Shown piece after piece: positions 9,294 to 21,400 of a stretch of 64,000 bases of DNA; position 1 is the stretch's first letter, and the number at the start of each line of letters is the position of its first letter. Under the pieces are notes generated by a model that saw only the letters and a program-made list of their open reading frames with translations, was not told where the DNA came from and did no database searches. The position numbers were made by a program, and so were the translations under genes. The stretch spans positions 66,103,018 to 66,167,017 of the forward strand of contig CM045763.1 in assembly GCA_025200525.1 (NCBI GenBank). The letters are read 5' to 3'. Origin of the DNA: Camellia lanceoleosa (lineage: Eukaryota; Streptophyta; Magnoliopsida; Ericales; Theaceae).

Positions 9294-11469
9294 CTCAAGG
9301 TGGCAATGTAGATATCAACTTGATCTTGGAAAGTAAATTAGAAAGCATCTTGGAGGATGAGCCTTGGTGAAGATATCGGCTGTCTGATCGGCAGAGGTAA
9401 CAAAGATAAGGCGAACAGTGCCATTAATAACATGTTGTTGTATGAAGTGACAATCAATCTCAATATATTTGGTACGATCATGGAAGACATCATTATGTGC
9501 AATATGAATAACACTTTGATTGTCACAATAGAGGGTAGTGGCAGTAGGATGAGAAATGCCCATATCAGAAAGAAGCCAACGAAACCACACAAACTCTTGA
9601 GTAATGTCAGCAAAAGCATGATACTCAGCCTCAATACTAGAACAAGCAATAAAAGTTTGCTTCTTGCTACGCCAGACAATGAGAGAGTCACCCAAGAAGA
9701 AGCAGAACCCTGTAGTAGAACGGCGATCAGTAGGCTCCCCTGCCTAATCGGCATCAGAAAAGGCGTGTGGCTGTAGAGAAGAGTGTGCTGATTAGTGAAG
9801 ACCATTAAACATAGTGCCTTTAAGATAGTGCAAAATGTGAACCAGAGCATCATAGTGTGGAAAGCGAAGAGCAACCATGAATTGACTGACAATGTGAACA
9901 ACATAGGCAATGTCTGGACGAGTAACCGTGAGATAGACAAGACTGCCAACTAGCTGACAATATAAAGTAGCATCAGATAATAGGTGACTATCAAGAGGTG
10001 TGAGACGAGTCTGAGAATCAACTAGGGTAGGCACAGTCTTGCAATCGGTAAGACTAGCACGAGCTAAGAGATTAGATGTATACTTGGCCTGATGAGAAAG
10101 TAACCAGAAAGATCTTCAGAAATTTCCAAGCCGAGGAAGTAGCTAAGTAAACCCAAATCTTTCATCTCAAATTGGTGATTGAGGAACTGTTTGAGACTAG
10201 AGATACCGATTGTGTCATCCCCAGTGATGATCATATCATCCACATAGAGAAGAAGAAGAATAATACAACACTTTGTCTTGCGGATAAATAGAGCAGAATC
10301 ATGGGCACTGAGGAGAAGCCAAAGTCACGAATGGTAATACTAAACTTGGCAAACCAAGCACGATGAGCTTGTTTCAAACCATACACAGCACGACGAAGTT
10401 TGCAAACTTTGGTGAATGGCGAAGAATCGAGGAGGTTGCATATAAACTTCCTCAGTGAAATCACCATTGAGAAAAGCGTTCTTGACATCCATCTGACAAA
10501 GACTTCAATGACGAGCAGCAACAATGGCAAGGAGGCTGCGAACTGAAGTAAGACGAACAATAAGGGCAAATGTTTCTTCATAATCAATCCCATATTCTTG
10601 AATAAAACCCCAGGTAACAAGTCGAGTTTTGTAACGCTCAATAGAACCATCATAATAGGTTTTGATCTTGTAAACCCATTTGCAACTAACAACACTCTTT
10701 CTAGGTGGAAGGTTAACTACATCCCAAGTATGAGTTTTATCAAAAGCTAGCAGTTCATCAGTCATAGCTTGCTACCAAAAAGGGTTAGAGCAAGCCTCTT
10801 GATATGAAGTAGGTTCATGAGAACAAAAAGCAGTAGAACCAACAATGAAATTACGAAGAAGTATAGAAGGTTGTGTTAGAATGACGAAAAGGTGCCTCTA
10901 GCGGAGAAGAAGATGGAGTAGAATCAAAGGATGCTTGAGGCTCATTGTGAGAAGGAATGAAAACAGGACAAGGAGGTGGAGTAGGAGCATGAGCAGGAGC
11001 AGGAGCAGGCTCAGGATCAGAGAGTAAAGTAGCAGGACCTGGAAGCAGAGCAGAATCCTCAGAATGGGTCGCAATCATTATGTCAGAAGTAGGATCTGTA
11101 TCAAGCTCATCAAACAGAAGAGAATGATTTGTAAAAAATGGTATAGTAGGAGGAGTGCACAAATGAAACTTAGACAGAGAAGAGAACATCTTGTGTTCCC
11201 AAAATACCACGTGACGCGAGACAACGAGAAAGAGGATCCCAATAACAATAACCTTTATGTTCAATCCTATACCCCAAGAAACAACACAAACGGGCACGAG
11301 GTTCTAATTTGGTACGCTCATGATGGTGAAGAAGAACAAAACAAGCACATCTAAACACACGAAGACCAATATAGGCATGAGGTGCGCCATATAGACATAC
11401 ATCAACAATAAAACAGGGAGGCCAAAATCATATAGTTGACCAATAGAGATAAGATTAAGTGTACGGTTG
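9294..11469 (-). pseudogene. copia pol: linker, reverse transcriptase, RNase H (broken; integrase missing)
   Basis: Read from 11469 downward. A pre-integrase tail (LISIGQLYDFGLPV) passes straight into the post-integrase conserved block (FRCACFVLLHHH, LCCFLGYR, GYCYWD) with no integrase core between them. A Pro/Ala-rich spacer follows (about 10920-11120), then RVT_2 reverse transcriptase (KWVYKIK at 10680, YVDDM at 10246-10232) and the SLVYLTVTRPDIAY block at about 9930. RNase H follows with ACSSIEAEYHA, LYCDNQSVI and the closing TADIFTKA block near 9350. At least three frame changes break it. Intact copia pol includes protease-integrase-RT-RNase H in one protein of about 1,300 residues and makes and inserts the element's cDNA. 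Confidence 0.9.
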
Positions 11470-12367
11470 TGTCATGACCCAAACCCGCCCCTATGAGTTT
11501 AGCACCGTAACCAGCCAGTAATCCGTGATTACCGAAGGCCTACTTAACAGTAATAGCAGTAATACAGAGTACAAGGGCTGGTGGAAGCCAAAATAGTAAT
11601 AAAAGATGTCCAATGAGCTGTGACAGTCTGTATGTAAAAAGACTTTTTAAACATATCTACAGTCAGAAGCAAAACAGTATGTACATACATATACAATCAT
11701 CTAGGACAGGGACCTAATCCCTATTAGAACTATACAGTACAAATCTAAACAATGTTACAAAACAGATACATAAGGGTGAACTAAAACACCCGAAGAAGCC
11801 CTAGCTTGAAGGACTTGGAACCTCGCTGTGAGGCATTGTGATTGGCTTGACAAAAAGGGAGTTTGACCCAACGCTCCTAGCTTTGTTCCGGTGCCTGGAT
11901 ACCTACACATATATATAAATAGTGAGCTAAAGCCCAGTGAATAACATATGCGTAAAGAGTTTAAGAATGAATTGTCCTTTCAGTATTTAAAACAATCAGT
12001 TATAATAGTGTATCAATCATTCAGTCATAGTAGTCATATGTGGTACATCCGATAGCAAACAGTACAATAGGTCTTAACAGACCAAACAGTCAGTTGATGG
12101 CCATCATATCAGTAAACAGTAGTGGTTCCAGCATGGGAACCGACAGAGATCTCAGTAACAGTAGCAGTAACAGTGAATTGCTATGGATGCCACGAATACA
12201 GTTCGCAAATAGGACAAGCATTCATTCAGTAAGAAATATCATTTCAGAAAGCAGTACAGTTGATCGTTAAGAAGATATTCATCATTGAATATATCTTTAC
12301 AACATTGTTACTTACAGAGTTCTAGGCTACAGATAGGCTAGTGAGCTTCCTCGGATGCAAACCCTAC

Positions 12368-15300
12368 TGTAGACACCTCATTTTTGACCGCCCTTAAGAC
12401 TTGGGCACTACTGATGGTTTACTTGTTGGAGAAAGGTGTGTAGGGCGAAGGTTCAATTTCTTCGGCAAGGAAAGGGCCAAATCCCAACTTCACACCCCAT
12501 TGTGGACCAAAGCTATTTTGAATGGTTTTTAGACCTTAAAACCCTCTCTTTCAAAACATTTTTGAAATAAAGTTCCCACGATGTTCCGACGCTCGCATTT
12601 CGGTAAATGTTGCGCTTTTCGGTAAACCGAGTAAGGACAAAGTGGAGATGAATGAAAGAGAGATGAAATCTTTGAAAAATCTTTCAAAACACCTTACTTA
12701 GGGGTTTGAAGTTGAAAAGAAGAGGAGAAGAGGGGAGAAACCGAGTTAGAGAAGAGGTTCGGCATGAATCCGGGTAAAAGAGAATCGAGCAGTCCTCGTT
12801 GAATTGAGCTTATTCATTTACATACTTGGATTTTAGCTATGAGGCCACCATCATTGAAAAGAAGACTTCCAGGGCTTCATTTTTCACTCAAGAATCTCTC
12901 AAAGCCAAGTCCGGGTGGGTGAGATATGGTTGGTTGAAGTAGGGGATCAGTCCGGTTGGATCGAATCTGTGCGGCTTCACCAAAAAGGGCATAACTTTTT
13001 GCACAGGAGGAATTTTAATGCAAAGTTTGCGCCATTGGAAAGCTAACTTCCGGGGCTTCAATCTGGACATCCACCGGCACTTTTTGACCTTACCGGCTAC
13101 ATACCAGCCATCCATTTATCCGACCGGCACAAAAGATTGCCGACCGGCACAAAAGATTGCTGGCCGGCCAAAAGTGCCCAAAACTCAGATTTTTGACAGA
13201 TATTTATCATCCAGCTGCTATACACTGCATCAGATATTTTCAATTGGGATATTTCGACCAAAAGCTCTTATTTTGCAATATATAGAGCCTTATATCTCAT
13301 ATTTGAGGGGTTAGAACAAAAATCAAGTTTTGAGAGCTTCTCACTCTAAAAAAAACCCCTTTCTCTCTAGAAATTTCACAGCCAAATATTAGCCCTCTCT
13401 CTCTTCCTATATTGTGTGTATAGAAGCATATAAGTGCCCAAAAGTGAGTGTTCTTCCCATTTCTTGAGCCTCCACCCTTGATCAAACTTGCCTATATTGC
13501 AAAGGTGATTCTTGGAGGTGTATTTGGAGCTCCTAAGGCTCATTTTGGTTCAAGAAAAACCTGTTTTGGTGCAGAGCTTCAAGGGTAAGTTCCTACTTTT
13601 CTCAAGCTTGATTTTGTGCACTTGTATAGCTACTTTTGCATGCTTCTTTTGGCTTGATTTTCAACTGTCAAAATCTCTATTTTTATGTGTTAAAAGTGGT
13701 GGATTGAAGTCCTTGTGAGTTTAGGGGTGTCCTCCCTTTGTTTGTTCCTTGTTTTGTGAGATTGTGATCCACCTTTGAGCTCTTTTAAGCAAACCTCTTT
13801 TGGGCCTAAAAACAACTTTTTTTTTAGAGATTTTTCAGTGATCAAAAACCAGTTTTGAGGTCTCAAATAGGAGGGGTTAGCCCCTCATCCTTGTAACTAG
13901 TTGTTATGCCTTGTTAGGCTTGTAAAGTGGCATCTTTTTGTGGCTTGTTTTAGCTTAAGCCAAGCATGTTTTAGGCTCTATTTTGCCATGTTTCAGATCT
14001 GTTTTTGTCTGGTTGGGGGTTTGGTTGCTTGCTTCATACACTTGTAGTGTAATTTTGCTCCCTAGCCTAGCTTATTTCATGCTTTAGCCTATCTTCCTAA
14101 CATGTGCTAGCTTAACTTTGGCCTACAATAGTTCATATTTTGCTGTGATTAAGCTCTGTTTTGAGGTGTTAAGGTAGCTTGTGCATTGCTTTGCATGGTT
14201 GTGGTTTAAATGCTTAGAATGGCCTAAAGGAGAGCATGCTTTGCTAGTTTGTTTGGGCTATTTTCCAGCATGTTTTAGGCCCTAAATTAACATGTATAAA
14301 CTCCGTTTTGGGCAGGATAAAACTCTCATACATTGCATTACATAGTTGTAGTTCATGTGCTTCAAGAGCCCATTGTTTGGGCATATCATTTGAGCTTGTT
14401 TTGGTACATGATCATGGCATTTTCAGCATGGTTTTAGCATGTAGAAACACTGTTTTGAGGTAGTTGAGACCTGCATGCATTGTACCATATAGCTATGGTT
14501 TATGTGCTTCATTGGCCTCTTGTATGAGCATGCTTCATTGACTTGTTTTTGCCTTTGTTCCATGCACTTTGGCCCTTTGTTTTGGACCTAATTTAGGGCT
14601 GTCCAATTAGTGTAAGTCCCTCCCTTAGCTTGTGTTGCATGCTTACTTTGTATATTGTTGCATGCTTGGTCCCATTTATGTGATGTTGCATGTTTTGCAG
14701 TTTTGCACATTTGGGACACATCTCACATATGCCTTGCATGATTGTTGTCTAGGCCTTGCATGATTGATGTATGTTTTGCATTGCTTGTTTGCATGCCATG
14801 TTGCATACTAGCTAACATGCTTAGGTTGTATTCCATTGAACATGCATGCCTTGCCTCTTGAAATCAAGTGATAGAGGTTAGGCCTTTATGTGCTTATTTG
14901 GTTTGCATTTCATTTGACATGAAAATGCACACTTGGTTCTTGGGCCATCACGCATGGAAATGCGCGATTGATGGTCCGAGAACCAAAGACCATGTCCCTT
15001 TGAGCCTCAAACATGATAAGGGGCTTGTTTGGTGCATACATTGTTTGAATTGTATTGCCATGCAAGTTTTTCCCTCTGCTACTGTGAGTTGCAGGTTCTG
15101 CAGGTATTGTTTGCTGACCGGCAACATTTTGTGCCGGCCGGCAGTAAGTCATCAGCCGATGGGTTCATTTTGTGCCGATGGCCACATCCTAGTGTCGGTG
15201 GTCATTCTACTTAGCCGGTGGGATCCCCCAATATCCTGAGAGGCATTCCTGAGACTTTGGTTTTTAGGAGAAAGCAGGAAAACAGAGGCAGACTATGCAT

Positions 15301-16517
15301 GGCAAAGGCGATTCCGAACAGAGCAAGCATGCGCATCTGACCCGCTTCCCGAGGGCTTTACTGCTTTAATTAGATTGATTAATTCGTTTAGTTAATTTAA
15401 TTGATCTGTAATAATTAATTAGCTTGCGTAGTTAATTAATTTGTATATTTATTTGGTCCCTCCGAGTGAGGGCAAATCTGTAATAAGCATGTGTGAGTGG
15501 TGTGCATGTTTTCCAACCCCCACTTCTTTTTTCCCTTTTATTTACCCGTTTACGATGGTAGATTAGGGCACATTTATTTTAGCATACCTTATGCAATGCA
15601 TGCGTGCATCCATACATTTGTCTTACATGCACCGGGCTCGGTACATCATACAAACCGCATTGTATCTTCAAATCTAACTTGAATACGTGCACCGAATGAT
15701 TGCATTTCACATGCATTTTAGGGTTAGCCGAGCCTATCCTAAACTGCATCTCTGTATGTGTTGCATTAGCCACTTAACATGAACTAGGATCATGCATATG
15801 ATTACTAACTAGTTTTTGTTTTGGCACGGAGTACGATGTAAGTATTTATGCTTTAGCACATCGCATGCGTGTGAATGTTAAACATGACGGTAGGCTTACC
15901 ATGTGACTAAATGCTTATATGAGATAAACTGTTTGAATGCCTGTGGGTGGAGGTTGGATTGCTTGAGTTGGAAAAACTCGTTGAAATCCGTGTTTTAGCC
16001 TACTTGCGAGTAGCAAATTCCGAAGCGCTTTCAAAACGAACGGATATGCAATGCTTGTTTCCAAATTAGGCAATCTAGTCTATACTTGTTTGCTGTGCGC
16101 ATAACATAGTAATTCTAGGCTAATAACCGGAACGAGAACACATAACGTTTTCAAAATCGGATATCACGGTTAGTAGAGGCCGGTCTTGGATGAAGCGAGA
16201 GGTGCTCATAGTGACCTTCCGATCGCACCCAAGCTCGAGCCAAGACAACTTTGGTGATAGCGGACCGTGGCCTTGACGCAGTCGGTTTCCTAAATTTCCC
16301 ATTTTAAAAAAAATATTTAGATGACGACTCTGTATCTGGCAAAGCAGTCCATGTTTGGCACTTCTTTTCAAAATCTGTTTTTCTTAAAACGATTTGCCGA
16401 TTTGGACTCTTTGGTTCAAGATTAAGAACTGTGACATTTGAGTCCTTTGAATTGTAGTGACCCAGAATATGAACGGAACGGGACTTAACCCTCCCGGGGC
16501 GTTCGGGGACGTCTACA
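12368..16517 (+). mobile_element. Solo LTR A of a large-LTR (TAT/Ogre-like) family
   Basis: A 4,150-bp segment from TGTAGACACC to GACGTCTACA, flanked by CCTAC on both sides (12363-12367, 16518-16522). Only one LTR and no internal genes are present, as left by recombination between the two LTRs. Its start, its 3'-end region (GGCAAAGCAGTCCATG) and its splice donor match the LTRs of element B, so it is a relative in plus orientation; its extreme 3' end matches solo LTR C better. No coding region is supportable; 13600-15000 is a diffuse TG-rich tract. Confidence 0.88.
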
Positions 16518-16709
16518 CCTACACAGTTACAGGATGAACACACACTAAGTTGCACGTTTGGGAAACAATAACTTAGTCCCTATCTTGACTCGGTGTGGTT
16601 CTATAGCATTATCCTCATTGAAATGCATTAAACTAGGCCTAGGAGTGCCTAGGATGGAATGAGGATGCAAAGATGTATTTTAAAACACTTTTCAAAATTT
16701 TTAGAAAAC

Positions 16710-17035
16710 AAGGGTCTCGCTCGAGCGTGGATTTCTACGCTCGAGCGGACATGCAGACAAAGGAGTTCTGCTCGAGCGTGACTTTCCTCGCTTGAGTAGA
16801 CTGCAAAAGTACTGGATGTATGAAATTCACGCTCGATGGGCGCTCGATACCCGCTCGAGCATGAGACACAAGTCCTCGTTTGAGCGTGCATTCCCTCGCT
16901 CGAGTGAACTGTAAACACATAAAAAGTACTGGATACACGCATTTCACGCTCGAGCGTTACTTTCCCCGCTCGTGCGGATTGCATGAACCCAGAGTGTACG
17001 CTCGAGCGTGAAGTCCTACGCTCGAGCGTGGGTCC
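16710..17035. repeat. Array of CGCTCGAGCG palindromes in G1 3' LTR
   Basis: About 13 occurrences of CGCTCGAGCG or one-base variants (CGCTTGAGT, CGCTCGATG and others) in about 310 bp, often as pairs 15-20 bp apart. The core CTCGAG is a perfect palindrome and CpG-rich in an otherwise AT-rich LTR. The variants are mostly CpG to TpG/CpA changes, as expected from methylation decay. Confidence 0.85.
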
Positions 17036-18047
17036 AAAATCTGGAATTTCCAGATTTGAAAGTCAAGCTCAAAACTCAACTTTAAAGCATCAAATTCGAT
17101 CCTTTTGGGCTAATTTTTTGGAAAACACTTGTAAACTCATAATATGACATGTTTCAAAGATCAATTTGAGAAATCAAAGCCCAAAGGTAGTTCAATTAAA
17201 CAAAATTTCAAATAAGTTTTCATGAACGTGAAGAACATATGACATGCATAAATTCTAATGAATTCTAATGCCTCAAAACATGATCCAAAGCAAGATTAAA
17301 CTCAAAACCATGATGAACTTTTGGACTAGAACAAGAATGTAAACTTGCATGCAAGATTTCACAAAAATCAACTTCAAAATGCAAGAATATGTACATGCAT
17401 GCATGATTCAAGCTTCAATTCAACAATTTAAGCCATAACTTGACTTTAAACTCCAACAATCCTCTAAACCATGCAAGAACCAACCCAACATATGAACAAT
17501 AAGGTAAATTCTCTACCTTAAGTCACCAATTTCAAATGTAGGAGCTCAATATGCAAGGAATCCTTCAATCTCCTAAGCCCCCAAGCCAATTTTTTGGTTG
17601 AAATCAATCTATCTCCTATTTCTCTCTCTCTAGTCGGTTTGGTATAAGGAAAGGGGCTGAGAATAAAGTGTCAAAAGCTCCTAATCAAGTCCCAAATATT
17701 GCTGTAGAGAAAGGCCACTCAATGGCAACTAAGTAAATAAAGCCAACTTATGTAATTTAACATTATTAAATCTAATTTAATCATACCAAATCACATTTCA
17801 ATTAAATATATCATAAAATCACATAAATTCTAACTAGTATAAAACATTACTCGATTTCAGATTCGGCCGCCGATAAGGCCTTCAATTTACAGTTTAAAGT
17901 GCAAAACATGAACAAATCATTCAACAGTCAACAGATAGAAATGCACTTAAGCTATACATTCAATCAATCAGTTCAGAATTTCAGTCAATCAGTCATTTAA
18001 CATGCTTAATCATAGATTAGCACTAATCAGTGGTGAGGGTTGTCACA

Positions 18048-18060
18048 GTCTCCCCTCCTT
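18048..18060 (-). promoter_or_regulatory. G1 polypurine tract
   Basis: AAGGAGGGGAGAC on the minus strand ends exactly at the TG of the 3' LTR; it would prime plus-strand DNA synthesis. Confidence 0.85.
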
Positions 18061-18468
18061 ATAAAGAGTTTGGTCCTCCAAACTCGAGTTACCTTCATTC
18101 TGGAAGAATACCGGATTCAGTGGAAACAGTTCAAGATATCTCTTGATCATATCGTCTTCCCTTTCCCAAGTGGCATAAACGCCACCATGGTTCTGCCAAT
18201 CAACTTTCACTAACGGAATCTCTTTGTTCCTTAACTTTTTGATCCGTCTGTTCACAATCTGAATAGGCCGTTCTTCACAAGTGTAGTTATCACTTAGCAC
18301 TACACGGGTAGGCTCAATCACGCGGAAAGGATCCGGGAGGTAATCCCTTAACATTGAAATATGGAACACATTATGCATATGCTTCATTTCAGGAGAAAGC
18401 GCTACTTGATACGCCACCGGATTGATTTTCTCAATAATCTCACACGGTCCGACATATCTCGGCGCTAG
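18061..18468 (-). pseudogene. G1 integrase C-terminus with chromodomain
   Basis: The frame resumes here after element B (LAPRYVGPCEI, then PEMKHMHNVFHISMLR). A chromodomain follows: ERPIQIVNRRIKKLRNKEI, PLVKVDWQNH and ATWEREDDMIKRY. This C-terminal module is the defining mark of chromoviruses and is thought to direct integration to chromatin with particular histone marks. The part before it is at 43787-44739, beyond element B. A stop follows near 18080, just before the polypurine tract. Confidence 0.9.
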
Positions 18469-21400
18469 TGTAACAAGCCCGCGGGGGACCTCGCTACAGC
18501 TCGGACTCGATTTTTGTGTCACGGTTCTTAATCTCGAACCAAAGAGTCCAAATCCGGCAAATCGATTTTGAAAACAGATTTTTTGAAAAGAAGTGCCAAA
18601 CATGGACTGCTTTGCCAGATACAGAGTCGCCACCTAAATGTTTTATTTTCGGGAAATTTAGGAAACCCTGACTCGGTGCCAAAGGCCACGTGTCCGTCAT
18701 CACCAAAGTTGCCTCGGCTCGGGAACTTGGGTATGATTGGGGAAGGTCACTTCGTGAGCACCCGCTCGCCGATCAAACCGACCTCTACTAACCATGATAT
18801 CTTACTTTGAAAACATTGTATGCTCTTATTAGGTTATTAGCCTAGGTTACTATGTGATCGCCTGACATACAAGTATAGATCGGGTCGCCTGAATTGGAAC
18901 AAAACACTTCATGTTTGTTTGTTTGAAAAATGGTTTGATGGTGCTACCTGCAGGTAGGCTAAGACGTGGATTTGCCACCCTTGGGTGGGCTTAGGAAAAC
19001 ATGATTTTGCCACTATCTAGTGGGCTTAAAACAAACATTTGATGAATTGTTCCACTTCAAGTAACTCAACCTCCACCCACAGGCATTTAAGGCAGTTATA
19101 TCACATAAGCAGTTAGCCTCATGGTAAGCATGCTATTCATGGCAATCACTCACACACATGCAAGGATGCTAAAGCATAAAACTCACCGAGTACTCCAAGC
19201 CAAAACAGAAGCTCGTTAGAAATCATGCATGATCCTAAGTATACAGAAATGCCTAATGCAACACATGCAAAGATGCAACTATAGCAGGCTCGACTATTCT
19301 AAACATGGCATATGGAATGCTACAACTAATATGTATTCAATTTGGAATTGAAATACAAATGCAGTTTGTATGATCTTGTAGAGCGATGCGTGCAAAAGCA
19401 TGAATGATGCAAATATCTTTGTCATCTTTGTATGCTAATTGAAATATGCCCTATACCTAACCACCATAAGCATGTAAATAAAAGGGAAGAAAGACGTGGG
19501 ATTGGAAGACATACATCACACTCACCCACACTTATTACAATTATGCCCTCGCGCAGAGGGTCCAAATAAATATACAGTCCCGAATAAAAGAATAGTACAG
19601 TCCAAATAATACAGTCCAAATAATGTACAAATTCCTAATTAATTTACAAATTAACTAAGAAAATAATAAAACTGGTATGCAAGCCAGGGACTGCCTTGAT
19701 TCTACTCCGGATGATGGAATGATGCATGTTTGGGCTGCTTTGCGCGGAAATCCACTGGAATGCCCCAATTAGCCTCTGTTTTGCAATGATTCTTGAAAAA
19801 CGCGCCAAGCCTCGGAAGACCGCTGATTCTTGATATGCTGCAACAGATAGCAGGAAAGGGGCATAGTAATGTATTTTCACAAATGTATGCATGCCTCGAT
19901 CCTTGTACCACCAATCACGTGTCTCGATGCATGATGGCCGAGGAGCCGAATTGCACAACTCAATATAGAATGAATGCATATGAACACTACAACAAAACCT
20001 AACTCCATCATGGATAATCCGGAGTGTCGGTGACTTGAGAATTGAGACACGTTCCGTCATTCGGAGTACGGAACGTACCTCGTTTTCCGTGCTCGGGCTA
20101 ACTCCTATCTTGAACACGATGCAAGATGCATGATATGCGTGAAATGCAACTAAGATACATTCCTAACATATACAATGTTATGGAAAGGCATACACGCTAC
20201 ACGAGGTGATACACAACCGAGCATACACAATGCTATGAATGAAATGGCATACGCAATGCAATAATGGGCTTACACCAACATGAGAGAGCCTCAGCCACAC
20301 TCACATAGGAGGCCATCAGATGAAAACAAGACGACTCGAAATGCGTGCCGTGCTTGCAAAAGCAAGAGCGGACCCTCGAACGCAGAAATGCCACTCTAAT
20401 GAGACATGGCAAAGACATGGGATATGATATGGAAACATGCAAAAATCAGTGACAAAATGAGGGGCAAAACAGTCCCGAAACAAGGCGAAATGACACCCGA
20501 TGCATGGAATCACTCCCGAAATGCAAAACTAGGTACGTGAAATGGCTTACAGCTATACAAAGCATGCATAATTTGAATATGAAATGTAAAATCAGAAGCA
20601 AGGAAGCCCCAAAAATATCATTTTTACAGTGTAAAGCATGGCCAAAAAGCAAGCACAAGTAGGGCTAAAATAGCATACAAAAATGGCTCCGCAAGGGAGG
20701 CAATGAAGCAACTCACAGCTGCTGGCCCCAAACAGGAAAGGGACCTTCTAAAACATTGAAGAGGGACCAAAGATATGATGTTTTTCAGTAGATGACAAGC
20801 CCCAAAAACAGATACAAGTATGGCAAACAATCCATGCAAGAAATGGGCCAACAAAGGGGCAAAGAAGTAACTGATATATGGGGGTCTCAAAAAAGTGAGG
20901 GACCTTCAACAATGTTGAAGAGGGTCCCCTAATATGGCATTTTACAGTAGATGATCAAGCCCAAATCAGTATACAAACATGCTCAAAATGCAATGCAAGA
21001 TTAAGGCCATAAGAGAGCTATAACATGAAGTACAAAAAATATGTCTCAAACAGCCATGGACCCTTGATGAAACATTTATAGGAGGTCAAAATAGGGCCAT
21101 TTCCAGTTCTGACCAAGGTACAAAAACAAAAGCTTAATAAGCTAATAAATCATGCAAAAATGGGGACCAAAGAGGGGTACAATGACAACTGATACATGGA
21201 GGTCCCCAACAGTGTTGAGCCCTTCTTCAATGTTGAAGAGGGGCTCAAAATAGGCCTATTTACAGTTTATTACATGCTCCAAAACAAATCACACATAGGC
21301 TAAAAATATCATGCAAAATAATGGCATTCAAGAGGATAATGAGGCAAGTGCCAAAAAGAAGCTTCAAACTGCAATGAGCCCTTTATGAAACATGGAATAT

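Larger units (their letters stand above)
9050..11469 (-). mobile_element. Ty1/copia retrotransposon, 3' portion (continues at 50505-50900)
   Basis: A minus-strand copia element with its 3' LTR at 9050-9281, a polypurine tract beside it, and RNase H, RT and linker sequence up to 11469. Here it is split by the chromovirus G1; the frame resumes at 50505, where pre-integrase and protease sequence is found. The 5' LTR and most of gag are beyond element D, outside the window. Frameshifts and a missing integrase show it is a dead, non-autonomous copy. It is older than every other LTR element in the window. Confidence 0.9.
11470..18047 (-). repeat. G1 3' LTR, interrupted by solo LTR A
   Basis: Two pieces, 11470-12367 and 16518-18047 (about 2.4 kb together), match the uninterrupted 5' LTR at 48100-50504 throughout. 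Examples are the AAAGATGTCC block at 11605, the CTCGAGCG array at 16710-17035 and the closing region with CGGCCGCCGATAAGGCC at 17868. The ends are TG...CA. Confidence 0.9.

Noticed and set aside
9338..9949. 203-codon minus-strand frame overlapping the copia RNase H
   Set aside because: Leu/Val-rich frame shifted relative to the real RNase H frame, which carries the catalytic motifs.
13512..13718. Small plus-strand open frame in solo LTR A
   Set aside because: It spans the conserved splice donor and is not conserved in B or C.
18043..18633. Single 196-codon frame joining LTR and chromodomain sequence
   Set aside because: It runs across the B-G1 junction at 18469; the N-terminal quarter is B LTR and only the rest is G1 integrase.
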